Source: an uncultured Nodularia sp. (GTDB taxonomy: Bacteria; Cyanobacteriota; Cyanobacteriia; Cyanobacteriales; Nostocaceae). Taken from it: 64,000 nt of DNA. The translations under genes were made by a program, and so were the position numbers. Within the stretch, counting starts at the first letter, position 1; the number at the start of each line of letters is the position of its first letter. The notes under the pieces are model-generated. The model was not told the origin of the DNA. It ran no database searches and was given only the letters and a program-made list of their open reading frames with translations. Shown here piece by piece: positions 20,566 through 30,075 of the stretch. The stretch is from NCBI GenBank assembly GCA_903911355.1, contig CAIWDD010000001.1, forward strand, positions 209,851 to 273,850, read 5' to 3'.

Positions 20566-21168
20566 TCATTGCACCATTCTGTTAAGGTCTGTACCCCAGC
20601 TTTGACTGGAAGTATTTGAGGGACGTGAAGGACGAGGGGGCGCTTGTGGTACTTCATGCAGAACTGTCCCCGGGGTACTAACTTGCACACAACTGGGGGT
20701 AAACAAAAAGATACTTTCTCCAATGCGCTCTTGATGTCCGTCCAGGGCGTAGGTTCCCCCAGCTACGAAATCTACAGCTCGTTGTGCTTGATCAGGATCC
20801 ATGATCGTCAAGTTTAAAACAACTGACTTACGCTCTCTGAGTGCTTTAATAGCTTCGGGCATTTCTTCAAATGTTCGAGGCTCAAGTACTAACACTTCTG
20901 AAATTCCGTTAATTGATCCTGGCATGTTAATCACATTCCCCATGGTAGGCTTCGATCCTGAGGCTATATCATTACCCATTGTAGTCATGGGTTCCTGCCA
21001 GCGTCGATTTTGAGCACTAGCCGCTGCTGGTGGTGCTTGGGGATTTTCCTCTTGATACAGGTTCTGGTAGCGACCAGGATCTGTTTCCGGTTCGTCTTCG
21101 TAATATTCGTATTCCACCTGTTCATTGAGACCTACAAAGTCTCGAAGTTTAGTAAAAATTTTATTCAT
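20566..21168 (-). CDS. sepF: Cell division protein SepF (Cdv2)
   Basis: 200 residues. The N-terminal [16 protein letters not shown] is the amphipathic membrane-binding helix; an acidic, Pro/Ala-rich linker (about 18-85) follows; the conserved SepF domain (about 88-175) has [52 protein letters not shown]. SepF tethers FtsZ polymers to the membrane at the division site and is essential in cyanobacteria, which lack FtsA. A Shine-Dalgarno CAGGAG precedes the ATG at 21168. It is separated from pipY by 359 bp, so it may have its own promoter. Confidence 0.96.
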   Translation of the reverse strand: MNKIFTKLRDFVGLNEQVEYEYYEDEPETDPGRYQNLYQEENPQAPPAAASAQNRRWQEPMTTMGNDIASGSKPTMGNVINMPGSINGISEVLVLEPRTFEEMPEAIKALRERKSVVLNLTIMDPDQAQRAVDFVAGGTYALDGHQERIGESIFLFTPSCVQVSTPGTVLHEVPQAPPRPSRPSNTSSQSWGTDLNRMVQ

Positions 21169-21527
21169 TTTTATGCTCCTGATAAAAGTTACCCTTATTG
21201 ATTTGGCCAGTAATTAATGTAGCCATATTAGCTCAGTACACAGCTAAGATTGAATAATTTTCTTGCCGTTTATAGCTTTTATTGCAAATAGGGTTGGTCA
21301 ATTGAAATTAGAGGGAACGCCTGTAGATTAACTTACACAAAATAACGCGTCAAGATTACAGCGTAATTATTGTTCCGGGTAAAAATTTTCTTTCCCGGAT
21401 TTTTTTGCTACTCATCTTGACTGAAATTTATTTTTTGTATGCTCATACATAACCAGGGATGAATATATCTGTGTATTTTATCCCTAGTAATATTAATACC
21501 AGAAGCAAAAAATTAATGGTTCATATC
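21169..21527. other. Intergenic region between pipY and sepF
   Basis: 359 bp upstream of sepF without a convincing open frame or RNA gene. It is AT-rich and probably holds the sepF promoter. A short CCGGGTAAAAATTTTCTTTCCCGG hairpin-like patch occurs near 21376-21400. Confidence 0.5.
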
Positions 21528-22196
21528 CTAACTTCTCTCACCAAATAAGATAGTACCTAATCTTACCATAGTTGCCCCAGCCTGTACTGCCAGTTGGTAG
21601 TCCCCCGACATACCCATGGAAACTTCCCGCATTTTTAGGTGCGACCAGTTTTGCTGCTCGATTTCTTTAGCTAATTTATATGTACTGTTAAATACATTCA
21701 TTGTTTCCGCTTCATTCAATCCTAAAGGGGGAATTGTCATTAAACCCTGAATTTGTAAATCCTCACATTTGTTCAGAGCCGGTAAGTCTGCTAGTAGTTG
21801 GGGAACGCTCCAACCTGACTTATTAGGGTCAGGGAGGATTTTCACTTGTAGGCAAACCTGAGGACTGACTCCTAACTGTGCTGCCAATTGATTTAAACGC
21901 TCTGCCAGTTTTAAACTATCCACTGAGTGAATCCAGTCAAATAATTCCATGGCTTTTTTAGCTTTATTGCTTTGCAAACTGCCAATAAAGTGCCATGTAA
22001 TATCCGATAAGTCTTGTAACTGGGCTTGTTTACTGGCTGCTTCTTGGATGCGGTTCTCGGCAAAATTACGAATTCCGGCATGATAAGCAGCGCGAATTGC
22101 TTCAGGGGGAAATGTCTTACTCACAGCCACCAATCGCACTGAAGCAGGTAGTGAACCACAAATGTTAGTAATACGTTCGCTCATGGAACTGGTCAT
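21528..22196 (-). CDS. pipY: YggS/PROSC-family PLP-binding protein (PipY)
   Basis: 222 residues, a single-domain PLP-binding TIM barrel. The PLP lysine lies in RLVAVSKTFP; other motifs are NFAENRIQEAASKQ, WHFIGSLQSNKAKK, SVDSLKLAERLN and SMGMSGDYQLAVQAGATMVRLGTILFG. The family maintains PLP and amino-acid homeostasis and has no known catalytic reaction. The start codon overlaps the pipX stop by 4 bp (ATGA), which implies translational coupling and supports the cyanobacterial name PipY. Confidence 0.95.
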   Translation of the reverse strand: MTSSMSERITNICGSLPASVRLVAVSKTFPPEAIRAAYHAGIRNFAENRIQEAASKQAQLQDLSDITWHFIGSLQSNKAKKAMELFDWIHSVDSLKLAERLNQLAAQLGVSPQVCLQVKILPDPNKSGWSVPQLLADLPALNKCEDLQIQGLMTIPPLGLNEAETMNVFNSTYKLAKEIEQQNWSHLKMREVSMGMSGDYQLAVQAGATMVRLGTILFGERS

Positions 22197-22471
22197 TGGA
22201 ATGTGCGCTGGAAAACACTCTGAAGTTGATCGTACTCCTGGGATGGACCACTGCGACGCAGAGTACGCAAGCGATTTTCCAACAACATTCGGGCTTCAGT
22301 ACGTCCTATGGACTGAAATTTGAGACCTTTAATATCGTTGGACACCACAAAAAATAAACGTTGGGCATAAAGTGTAGTGAATAGATCCTGGTTGTCATCG
22401 ACCATACAGATCCGATAAAGCAAACCCCAAGTTGGATGATTGATGTAGGTTTCTAAGTTTTCTGGATTCAT
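22193..22471 (-). CDS. pipX: PII-interacting transcriptional coactivator PipX
   Basis: 92 residues, the size of PipX. It starts MNPENLETYINHPTWGLLYRIC and carries the Tudor-like domain plus two C-terminal helices (about 58-90). PipX swaps between the PII protein GlnB and the nitrogen regulator NtcA according to 2-oxoglutarate and ADP levels, coactivating NtcA when nitrogen is scarce. It is the first gene of the operon with pipY. The partner genes glnB and ntcA are outside the window. Confidence 0.96.
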   Translation of the reverse strand: MNPENLETYINHPTWGLLYRICMVDDNQDLFTTLYAQRLFFVVSNDIKGLKFQSIGRTEARMLLENRLRTLRRSGPSQEYDQLQSVFQRTFQ

Positions 22472-22755
22472 TTAACAGTCAAGTTGGGAGTATATATCTC
22501 TTCGTAGTTCAGTACAAATGTTCACAAGATAATACACCCCTTTTGCCAGCATCTTTCGTGAGCTTATAAGAAAATTAGTGATTCTGGCCTTTGAATGGCA
22601 GTTATCAAAACCTGCGTCCTGTGTGTAATTGGCAGATGAGGTTGGTAACAGGAAAGTAGAAATGCACAACAAACCACTAAGGTAATTACTTTAGTCTCTT
22701 TCCATATTGCCATAATTATTCGCCTGTGGCACAAAATAGCTCAGAGGATCAGCGA

Positions 22756-23685
22756 CTAAGCCATATTTCCTATAACTAGCCTAGCAACCCAAAATAGGGT
22801 AAGCATAGCGATCGCCAGCCAATCTCTAGCCCTCAGACGTAATTCATGCCATTTGACTTGATGCTCACTAGGACTAGTGAACCCCCGCACCATCATAGCG
22901 TTAGCCATTTGTTCGGCTCGTAGCAGGAGATTTTTTAACAGTCTCTGTGCTACGATCATCCAAACTTGAGCTGCTCTTTTCCAGCCCAGTTTTTTCCAAT
23001 TAATCGCCCTAGTCATTACAGAGCGAATTAAATTCTGCACCTCTTCCAGAACTAGGGGGATAAATCGCAAGGACAAAGTTAAGGTGAGGGTAATTTCAGT
23101 TACCGGCACTTTCAACCTTGCCAAGGGCTGCATTAAACTTTCTATAGCAGTGGTGATTTCTTCGGGTGCGGTTGTCAGTAGATAGAGGTTACTGCTATAA
23201 ATCACAGTAAATATAATTGTACTGACTCTAATAGCCAAATCAATTGAGCGACGAGTTACCCTAACGGGCCCTTGATGAAATAGAATGTAGCTGTATTTTT
23301 TGTTTTCCTGTGTTGGTACTGAAACAATCTCGGCGTTATTACTGGTACTTCCTGGAGGAATTAATATCTGTTCCCTAGCGGGTAAACGCTGCTGATAGCT
23401 TACACCCAGACCATCGGGACTAATACTAATAATCGCAAAAACAAACACAGACAATGTTAACAGCCATACCATTTGCTGTTTCCAGACTCGCTGGGGTATT
23501 CTGGCCATTACAGTCAAAATAATTAACAGTGCAACTAGTAGTATTCGCCACTCGTTATTAGCAAAGGTGTAGCTAGTGAGAAAACTCATCAACCAACCAA
23601 TTTTCACCCGTGCATCGAGTTTGTGTAGCCAAGTTTGCGGCTGTTCTAGATACAGTCCAAGGGGTAGCGATCGCAATAAGTCCAT
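22756..23685 (-). CDS. EcfT/CbiQ-family transporter transmembrane protein
   Basis: 309 residues with about six hydrophobic segments. MDLLRSLPLGLYLEQPQTWLHKLDARVKI is a typical EcfT N-terminus, and the C-terminal cytoplasmic helices carry the Ala-Arg-Gly coupling signature (RAEQMANAMMVRGF, plus RAINWKKLGWKRA). EcfT couples ATPases to a substrate-binding S component in energy-coupling factor transporters for vitamins or metals. Neither ATPases nor an S component are adjacent, so the substrate is unknown. An insertion of about 35 residues (about 105-140) lies between membrane segments. Confidence 0.88.
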   Translation of the reverse strand: MDLLRSLPLGLYLEQPQTWLHKLDARVKIGWLMSFLTSYTFANNEWRILLVALLIILTVMARIPQRVWKQQMVWLLTLSVFVFAIISISPDGLGVSYQQRLPAREQILIPPGSTSNNAEIVSVPTQENKKYSYILFHQGPVRVTRRSIDLAIRVSTIIFTVIYSSNLYLLTTAPEEITTAIESLMQPLARLKVPVTEITLTLTLSLRFIPLVLEEVQNLIRSVMTRAINWKKLGWKRAAQVWMIVAQRLLKNLLLRAEQMANAMMVRGFTSPSEHQVKWHELRLRARDWLAIAMLTLFWVARLVIGNMA

Positions 23686-23774
23686 TTATCAGTGCTAAGT
23701 AGTAGAGAGTCAGGCTTGATATTGACTATTTTGGCCTGACATAGGCGAAATTTAACCCTGAGAAGATGTTAAAC

Positions 23775-25139
23775 TTATTTGACACGAGTTGCTCTGTTGA
23801 CGCTACCTAGTTCCATCTCTCGGACTTTTTTACTGCGCCAAATTAACCGGATAGGTGTACCTTTAAATCCTAATTGTTGGCGGAATTGCCGTTCAATGTA
23901 GCGGCGGTAATTGTCATTAAAGCGTTTAGCTTCGTTGACGAATAGGGCGATAGTTGGCGGTTGCACCGCCACTTGAGTACCATAATAAATTTTACCTTGA
24001 CGACCGCCACGTGTAGCCGGGGGTGAATGCCAACTTACAGCATCTGTGAGGACTTCGTTAATTACAGAGGTAGTTACACGGCGTTTGTGGGACTCAGCAG
24101 CTTCATTCACCAAGTCTAAAATCTTATTTACCCGTTGTCCTGTGGAAGCACTAACAAATATAGTTTCTGCCCATTCTGTAAAATGTAACCGGGCTTCGAG
24201 ACTCTTTTCGTAGTCGTAAATAGTGTATGAATCTTTTTCGATGGCATCCCATTTGTTCACGACGATTATACAAGCTCGACCCTCGTCGATAATCCGCCCG
24301 GCTAATTTTTGGTCTTGGTCTGTGACTCCATCTAAAGCATCAACCACTAATAAAACCACATCGGCGCGGCGAATGGCCTTAAAAGCACGGTTAATACTAA
24401 AGAACTCTGTACCGTATTCTATTTGTTTTTTTCTGCGAATGCCGGCGGTGTCAATCAAGCGATAAATTTGCCCATTGCGTTCAACCACGGTATCAATAGC
24501 ATCGCGGGTTGTGCCGGAAATAGGGCTAACAATTGATCTTTCTTCTCCCACAAAAGCATTTAATAAACTGGATTTACCCACATTGGGGCGGCCGATAATC
24601 GCCACCTTAATCTCGTTAGTTTCTTCTACTTCCGTGACCATGGGGATGTGAGTAATTAACTCATCGAGTAGTTCCCCAGTACCACTACCATGAATTGCTG
24701 AGATAGGGAAAGGTTCCCCCAACCCTAAAGACCAAAATTCAGATGCTTGAATTGCGCCTTGTTCTGGGGATTCACATTTGTTCACAGCCAGTAACGCCGG
24801 TACTGGTTGCTGACGTAACCATGTAGCAATTTCTTGATCTGAACCTGTGAGGCCAGTTTGACCATCTACAACAAAAATTGCCGCACTGGCTTGTGAGAGT
24901 GCGGTGAGTGCCTGTTGGCGAATTAGGGGCAGAAATTCCGTATCATCGTTAAATACTAAGCCCCCTGTATCTACAACGATAAAATCCCGATCGCGCCAGT
25001 AAGATGGCATATAAGTGCGATCGCGCGTTACACCCGGTTCATCGTGGACAATCGCCGTTTGCTCCCCGGCGAGACGATTAACCAGGGTAGACTTGCCCAC
25101 ATTCGGGCGACCGATAATAGCAACAATTGGCAGTCCCAT
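23775..25139 (-). CDS. der: Ribosome biogenesis GTPase Der (EngA)
   Basis: 454 residues with two tandem G domains and a C-terminal KH-like domain. G domain 1: [16 protein letters not shown] (about 8-23), DTGG and NKCE. G domain 2: [16 protein letters not shown] (about 180-195), DTAG and NKWD. The C-terminal part ends [24 protein letters not shown]. Der acts in maturation of the 50S subunit. The ATG at 25139 gives the canonical [17 protein letters not shown]. Confidence 0.97.
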   Translation of the reverse strand: MGLPIVAIIGRPNVGKSTLVNRLAGEQTAIVHDEPGVTRDRTYMPSYWRDRDFIVVDTGGLVFNDDTEFLPLIRQQALTALSQASAAIFVVDGQTGLTGSDQEIATWLRQQPVPALLAVNKCESPEQGAIQASEFWSLGLGEPFPISAIHGSGTGELLDELITHIPMVTEVEETNEIKVAIIGRPNVGKSSLLNAFVGEERSIVSPISGTTRDAIDTVVERNGQIYRLIDTAGIRRKKQIEYGTEFFSINRAFKAIRRADVVLLVVDALDGVTDQDQKLAGRIIDEGRACIIVVNKWDAIEKDSYTIYDYEKSLEARLHFTEWAETIFVSASTGQRVNKILDLVNEAAESHKRRVTTSVINEVLTDAVSWHSPPATRGGRQGKIYYGTQVAVQPPTIALFVNEAKRFNDNYRRYIERQFRQQLGFKGTPIRLIWRSKKVREMELGSVNRATRVK

Positions 25140-25302
25140 AAAACCAGGGTGAGTGAGAGTAATAGGGTATTATATCATTTATTTATTGTAATCATTTTCA
25201 GTTCTGATGTAGTTGATCGAGGCTGATGTGGTGTTTTGAGTCAGAACTACCGATTAATAAGCTTATAATTATAATCCTACCATAAACAGCTTGGCATTAT
25301 CT

Positions 25303-26028
25303 ATGAGTCGTTCAGCCCCCTATCAACCTTTGTTGTTGCGAGTTCTCCATGGTATTAATGGAATTTTGGTCATTACTTCCATCATTACTGGATTCCTAGT
25401 TTACAATACATTCGATGGCAGATTTGGCCAAGTCCTGATTCCTAGAATTGATCCAATTCAAGATATTCATGGAACTGTAGCTTTGTTCTTTTTACTGTTA
25501 TTACCAGCTTTTGTACTTTATAGCTTTCATGCGGGAGAAAGACGCCTATTACAACCAGACTCCATACAAAATTTAACACAGGTTGGTCAACCTATTTTGT
25601 GGGTAAGTTTACAACGCATTATCAATACTCTGATGTTGCTGTCCTCGGTTTTGGCGGTAATATCTGGCAGAATGATGAAAGAGGAATGGCTACCTACAAG
25701 AGAACTTGATCACTTATGGTATTACTGCCATCTGATAGCTTGGGTAATTATGGTTTGTTCTTTAGCGATTCATATTTTGATGTCTGCTAAAGTAGGTGGT
25801 GCGCCATTGTTACTATCAATGTGGTCATGGAAATTCCGCCCAGGAGATAGTCCGAAAAACTGGTATAGTCGTTTGCGTAGTTGGTTGGGGAATTTTCCCC
25901 TTAATAATTTCAGTAACCAAATTAACCAGTTAATACAGAGTAATTTTTCCCTGAGAATTATTGAGGGTGTTGTGTTGCTTGGAATTATAGCGGCATTTGT
26001 GTTGCCACTGGTTTTCTCTGGTGGATAA
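25303..26028 (+). CDS. Cytochrome b561/b6-like multi-pass membrane protein
   Basis: 241 residues from the ATG at 25303; a TTG at 25291 is the longer start. About five transmembrane segments. Histidines sit where haem ligands are expected: H16 in VLHGING, H56 in DIHGT, H76 in YSFHAGE, and further histidines in DHLWYYCHLIAW and LAIHIL. The overall form resembles cytochrome b/b6-domain or DUF4405-like membrane cytochromes, which pass electrons across or within membranes. No redox partner gene is adjacent. The haem assignment is inferred from histidine placement. Confidence 0.65.
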   Translation: MSRSAPYQPLLLRVLHGINGILVITSIITGFLVYNTFDGRFGQVLIPRIDPIQDIHGTVALFFLLLLPAFVLYSFHAGERRLLQPDSIQNLTQVGQPILWVSLQRIINTLMLLSSVLAVISGRMMKEEWLPTRELDHLWYYCHLIAWVIMVCSLAIHILMSAKVGGAPLLLSMWSWKFRPGDSPKNWYSRLRSWLGNFPLNNFSNQINQLIQSNFSLRIIEGVVLLGIIAAFVLPLVFSGG

Positions 26029-26076
26029 TAAATATTATCGCAAAAATATTTACTATTGAGCATATTCGCCAAAGAA

Positions 26077-26098
26077 TCCTCTGACTAAAGCCAGAGGA
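26077..26098. terminator. Hairpin TCCTCTG/CAGAGGA between convergent genes
   Basis: Perfect seven-base arms (26077-26083 and 26092-26098) with an 8-base loop, in the 102-bp space between the converging cytochrome-like and exported-protein genes. No T-run follows, so it could be a 3'-end structure instead of a rho-independent terminator in the strict sense. Confidence 0.4.
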
Positions 26099-26130
26099 AG
26101 GAAAATAACTATGTCTAAAATTTGACAATT

Positions 26131-26766
26131 TTACTTTTGATTTAGAGCAACTCTTAACTGACTCAGCAGATGATTAACGGCGGTAAAACTTGGGTTTTTC
26201 GCCAATGCTTGCAGAACTACGGGGCTACTTTCCTGCACAATTTGATTATATGCAGTCAGAGCATCATTAAACTTATTAATATCCACATTTTGGTCTGGTC
26301 CTGTGAGTTCACTTAAAGCATTTACCAGTGATGTTACTGGTGATGGTGACACTTCTAAACTCACTATAGAAGATTTGACCTGATCTACATTATCTCCACC
26401 CTGCAAGATATATTCAATGGAATCAGAGGGCGTATTTTTAGCCAGACTTGCACTGAGTAGATGATCGAGAACTGCATTTAAATCATTCTGAACTTCCGGG
26501 GAGACCCTCAAAACTCCCGCCGAAAAATTACCATCATTAACAACTTGAACATTAACGCCGGATGCCGGTACAATGTCACCCATTGAGGAAGCAGAATCTA
26601 TACCAGTTCCCGGTACAATCTCCTTATCTCCAATTAAAGAGGCAGAATCTGGAGAACTACCCGGTACAATCTCCTTACCAGCATAGGCTCTATGAGGCGC
26701 AGCCGCCAGATAAGTAAAACAAGCCAATGCTACCGCCAAATTTAGCAAGAATGTTTGTTTCTTCAT
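26131..26766 (-). CDS. Exported protein with N-terminal KEIVPG repeats, unknown function
   Basis: 211 residues, not recognised. A clear signal peptide (residues 1-29, ending AHRAYAG-like PHRAYAG) is followed by tandem repeats: KEIVPGSSPDSASLIGD, KEIVPGTGIDSASSMGD, then a shorter IVPASG unit. The remainder (about 72-211) is mostly helical, with VSPEVQNDLNAVLDHLLSASL and NPSFTAVNHLLSQLRVALNQK. It starts 24 bp after the upstream barrel-like gene and is very likely co-transcribed with it. Export to the periplasm or beyond is inferred; no enzyme motif is present. Confidence 0.65.
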   Translation of the reverse strand: MKKQTFLLNLAVALACFTYLAAAPHRAYAGKEIVPGSSPDSASLIGDKEIVPGTGIDSASSMGDIVPASGVNVQVVNDGNFSAGVLRVSPEVQNDLNAVLDHLLSASLAKNTPSDSIEYILQGGDNVDQVKSSIVSLEVSPSPVTSLVNALSELTGPDQNVDINKFNDALTAYNQIVQESSPVVLQALAKNPSFTAVNHLLSQLRVALNQK

Positions 26767-26790
26767 GATTTTTATGGTTGATGAAATTGC

Positions 26791-28149
26791 TTAAAACTTG
26801 AAACTGTACCCTGCACTCAGCGCAAAACCTAAGCCAGTATCAAAATTACGACTAATGTCTGTCAGAAGAGCATTGATAACTATAGGTCTATTTCTGAAAG
26901 GAGCAATAGAGGTACCTATATTCAGACGATTTCCCGTCCAGCTACTGACTAGGGATGCTTCAGGTATGACTCTTAAACCTACACTCCCGAAAATATTAGC
27001 ATTATTTCCCCCTGCGGCTCTTGCGCCTAGAGAACGAAAACCGCCGTTACCAAAACCCACAGAAATAGTCAAAGGTAATTGATGATGTGGGTTATCTGGT
27101 TGTAGTAGAAACGCCCTAGTAACGACTCCATAAATAGTGTCTTTATTATCGGAAGATTCTCCCCATTTGAGAGCATTTGACCAACCCACGGCTACAGATG
27201 TACGGTCACGTAAGTATTTGTGGAGTTTTAACCCCATATAGCCGCTAGTACCCACATCAAACTCTCCACCTTTAAAGTAAGTACCTCCAGAACTGGCAAA
27301 GTTAACATTAACTTCCAACCCTAGAGATTTCAATGGATCTCCTAACCCAAAACCAGCGGAGTAAGAGCCATCTCGAAAGCCATCGGAATCTTCCTCTAAA
27401 GGGAAAAGTAAACCAACACCAACATAGACCTGACCACCACTTGCACCATAACCAGAAGGAGTACCAGCTGTTGAACCAGGGAAAGCCCTTCGCGGTTCAG
27501 TTTTGATGATGCTTTCTTGGGTGTTGATGATGGGATCAATTAATAGTTCTTGGCGTAATGTATCACTATTACTAGGGATATCCTCCTCAGGTGATGAAAC
27601 TTCTACATCTGTGCTCAATTCTGGTTGTTTTTGCGACAGTAAATTAACTAAATTAGTTGGCTGTGGGATTTCTTCTGGTGATTTTCCATCAATATTATCG
27701 TGGTTGGATGCCAATAAAATTTGACTTGCGTTGATTTTGCTGGTTAGTACATTCTTAGATGAAAAACCAAGATTAGCAACAGAGGAATTCCTGATTCTTT
27801 CAATTTCAATTTTAACAGCTAAATCCTCACTGTTACTTGTGTGTAATTTAACGGATTTATTACTTTTTCTTGATGTTAATAATCTTTCGCGGAGGGTGAT
27901 ATGTGACTTTTCGTTACCTGGGTATATTGATGATTTATGGCTATTTTCCCCAGAATCAACCTGATTTATTTGATTTGGTAAAATCATATTCTTCTGTGCA
28001 TTATCCGCAGCAGATACAGACTTTATGGTAATAGCTGTCAAAATCAGAAGACAACTTAGTAAGACTGTCCCTAAGTTACAAAAAACATAGTCAAGTCTAA
28101 TAAATTTACAGATGTCATTACTATTGCTGGTTTTTTGTATCTTATACAT
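26791..28149 (-). CDS. Predicted outer-membrane beta-barrel protein, unknown function
   Basis: 452 residues from the ATG at 28149; the frame extends to a GTG at 28197. A hydrophobic segment (about 28-46, ending SVSAAD) should be a signal peptide. A long polar, low-complexity region (about 50-215) follows, then a C-terminal half rich in alternating strands: GGQVYVGVGLLFPLEED, SAGFGLGDPLKSLGLEVNV, TSVAVGWSNALKWG, LPLTISVGFGNGGF and the final GLGFALSAGYSFKF. Ending on an aromatic residue after alternating strands fits an outer-membrane barrel. The family is not recognised. It is the first gene of a pair with the exported repeat protein. Confidence 0.6.
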   Translation of the reverse strand: MYKIQKTSNSNDICKFIRLDYVFCNLGTVLLSCLLILTAITIKSVSAADNAQKNMILPNQINQVDSGENSHKSSIYPGNEKSHITLRERLLTSRKSNKSVKLHTSNSEDLAVKIEIERIRNSSVANLGFSSKNVLTSKINASQILLASNHDNIDGKSPEEIPQPTNLVNLLSQKQPELSTDVEVSSPEEDIPSNSDTLRQELLIDPIINTQESIIKTEPRRAFPGSTAGTPSGYGASGGQVYVGVGLLFPLEEDSDGFRDGSYSAGFGLGDPLKSLGLEVNVNFASSGGTYFKGGEFDVGTSGYMGLKLHKYLRDRTSVAVGWSNALKWGESSDNKDTIYGVVTRAFLLQPDNPHHQLPLTISVGFGNGGFRSLGARAAGGNNANIFGSVGLRVIPEASLVSSWTGNRLNIGTSIAPFRNRPIVINALLTDISRNFDTGLGFALSAGYSFKF

Positions 28150-28830
28150 CACAATATTGGTGAGATATTTACAGCATATTGCTTTGTTTGTTATCACAAA
28201 GACATGATGAACCAGCCCTGAGCGTTAGCGGCGCGTTTAGTAGATAAGCTACAGGTTCATAGATTTAGACAGACTAACACAGATAAATTTGTAATTTATA
28301 TGGATGAAAAATGTTAGATTAATCTTTATTTTTTGTTCAAAGTAAATTTATATAAGCCTTGTCATCTGTATTTAGATTTATATTTGTTGAATTACTGATT
28401 ATTTCTGTAGCGGGGGTTACCTAATTTCATAATTTGAAGTTACCAAGGATGCACACAATCAAGTTATCAAACTGCTGGTTATACAAAATAAATGTTTAAT
28501 ATCTGAAGAAAGTAAGATGATCTGCTTGCTCAATAATGCAAGCTGAAAACCCTTGAATATACAGCTTATTTTATATGTTTGAGTTATACTCTTAGGGGGC
28601 AAGATGCTGACAGTTATACTGCTTATGTGTGTATCTTATCTGGATGAATTGTTTTCATGCACCAGGCGCAAGGGTAAGATTTTTGTGGGGTTTTGAAACT
28701 CCCTACGCCTAACACAGGGTCTAGTATTAGTGAGGTTTTTTGCTTTTGAGTACGAAAAAAGTAATACCCTATTCAACGCCTTAGTAGGAAAAGCTTTCTG
28801 GGGGTAACTGTAAGGGGAAAAAATAGAAGA
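28150..28830. other. 680-bp non-coding region upstream of the barrel gene
   Basis: AT-rich DNA without a supported open frame. It lies between the 3' end of the 28831-29940 gene and the start of the barrel gene, both on the minus strand, and should include the barrel gene's promoter. No tRNA, repeat cluster or HIP1-rich segment was recognised. Confidence 0.5.
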
Positions 28831-29940
28831 CTAACGCAAAGAGCGAAATATAACCCTTCCTGGGGTTTCTTCTTGATTAATGCTCGCATATACCCGCAGA
28901 CAAGTTAATACTTCCCCCGGAACACCGCCACAGTTGAGTTGGAGATCATCTTTAGAGAAAGAACAGACATCGGCATAAAGTCCAGATAACTGCCGAATCC
29001 GCACATCATAACCCATATTCACCGCCGTTTGAGCCATTTTTTTTAAAATCCGTCGTGATTCTTGCTGTAAATTACCCCACCAGGAATAACGCTCGACGGG
29101 TGGGACAAATACTAAGGAGTGTATGGCCTCATCTATATCTATCCAGGCACGCAGACTTAACAACTCATCAGAATTTGACTCGGCTTGTTGCAAACGCTGC
29201 CAGCGATCGCTTAAAGTGTTTATATATTGAATGCGTTGTTCTGGCTGGGAGTGCAAGGGCATAATATCAAAGGTAAACACAGTCTTTAAAGCATGATGTA
29301 AGTCTGGGTCTATTTCGGTAAATCTCAGGAACAGCTGCACAAAGCCAGCGATACAGTATAAATTACCATACTGGTCGGTTGGGTTAACTCCCGTATTTAA
29401 TAAGGCTTTCTCAGACAAAGATAACCCGGACGCTGTTACACTCCCCTTCAGTCCGGGATAAATTATTTGATCACGGCTAAAAGGAAGTTCAGCAACGTGT
29501 AAATTATCTGGTAGTGCGCCTACTTGTTCAGCTAAATCTAAGGCGCGCGATCGCCAAGCTGTGGCGATATTTTCGGGAACTCGCAGCAGTTGGCGGTGAA
29601 TTTCGTTCCATAGGTCAGCATCGGTTTGGCTTTGTAGTTCAGCAGTACCTAAATATAACTTTAGTTCGGCATCAGCATTAAAAACCGACCGCAGATGAGT
29701 CAATTTTAACTCAGTTGGGAGAAATATCATGGCGATCGCATCTTCTGGGGTAGAATCTGGCGGTGCTTGCAATAAGGCGGAGATTTCCCGTAATAACTCC
29801 TCACATATTTGAGTACCGGGGTCGAGGGGAAATTCTGAGATAGCTTGAGTTAAAGTCGCCTCTAGTCCACGTAAACTAAATTTAAGTAATTTAGCCAACT
29901 CTGACCCTTGTATTGCTAATAACTGGCGTAATTGCTGCAT
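28831..29940 (-). CDS. Unknown protein encoded with dynamin-like and actin-fold genes
   Basis: 369 residues from the ATG at 29940; the longer frame to 30033 would translate a hairpin (29988-30010), so the inner start is preferred. Not recognised at family level. It is soluble, mainly helical, with QQLRQLLAIQGSELAKLLKFSLRGLEATLTQAI at the N-terminus, a middle part with GLSLSEKALLNTGVNPTDQYGN, and a C-terminal segment MGYDVRIRQLSGLYADVCSF. No signal peptide or membrane segment is evident. It sits about 135 bp after the 1128-residue ATPase gene on the same strand and is probably its operon partner, in the position a SrfA-like component would take. Confidence 0.6.
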   Translation of the reverse strand: MQQLRQLLAIQGSELAKLLKFSLRGLEATLTQAISEFPLDPGTQICEELLREISALLQAPPDSTPEDAIAMIFLPTELKLTHLRSVFNADAELKLYLGTAELQSQTDADLWNEIHRQLLRVPENIATAWRSRALDLAEQVGALPDNLHVAELPFSRDQIIYPGLKGSVTASGLSLSEKALLNTGVNPTDQYGNLYCIAGFVQLFLRFTEIDPDLHHALKTVFTFDIMPLHSQPEQRIQYINTLSDRWQRLQQAESNSDELLSLRAWIDIDEAIHSLVFVPPVERYSWWGNLQQESRRILKKMAQTAVNMGYDVRIRQLSGLYADVCSFSKDDLQLNCGGVPGEVLTCLRVYASINQEETPGRVIFRSLR

Positions 29941-29987
29941 GAGTATTAATACTAAAACTGATGATAGCGTTTCAAACCCCACCCCAA

Positions 29988-30010
29988 CCCTCTGGTTATC
30001 AAGCAGAGGG
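29988..30010. repeat. Hairpin CCCTCTG/CAGAGGG
   Basis: Seven-base perfect arms around a 9-base loop, within an ACCCCAACCC context typical of Nostocales intergenic repeats. It lies between the ATPase gene and the following unknown gene and argues that the latter starts downstream, at 29940. Confidence 0.6.
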
Positions 30011-30075
30011 AGCAAGAGGTGAAATATTATCAAACTCAGATGCTCCCGTCAAAGTACCTACTCAACCGAGGAAGT

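Noticed and set aside
20490..20723. 77-codon minus-strand frame overlapping the end of sepF
   Set aside because: Out-of-frame shadow of sepF with no independent start signal.
22472..22672. Minus-strand frame of 66 codons abutting the pipX start
   Set aside because: It occupies the pipX upstream region, has no Shine-Dalgarno sequence and no recognisable features.
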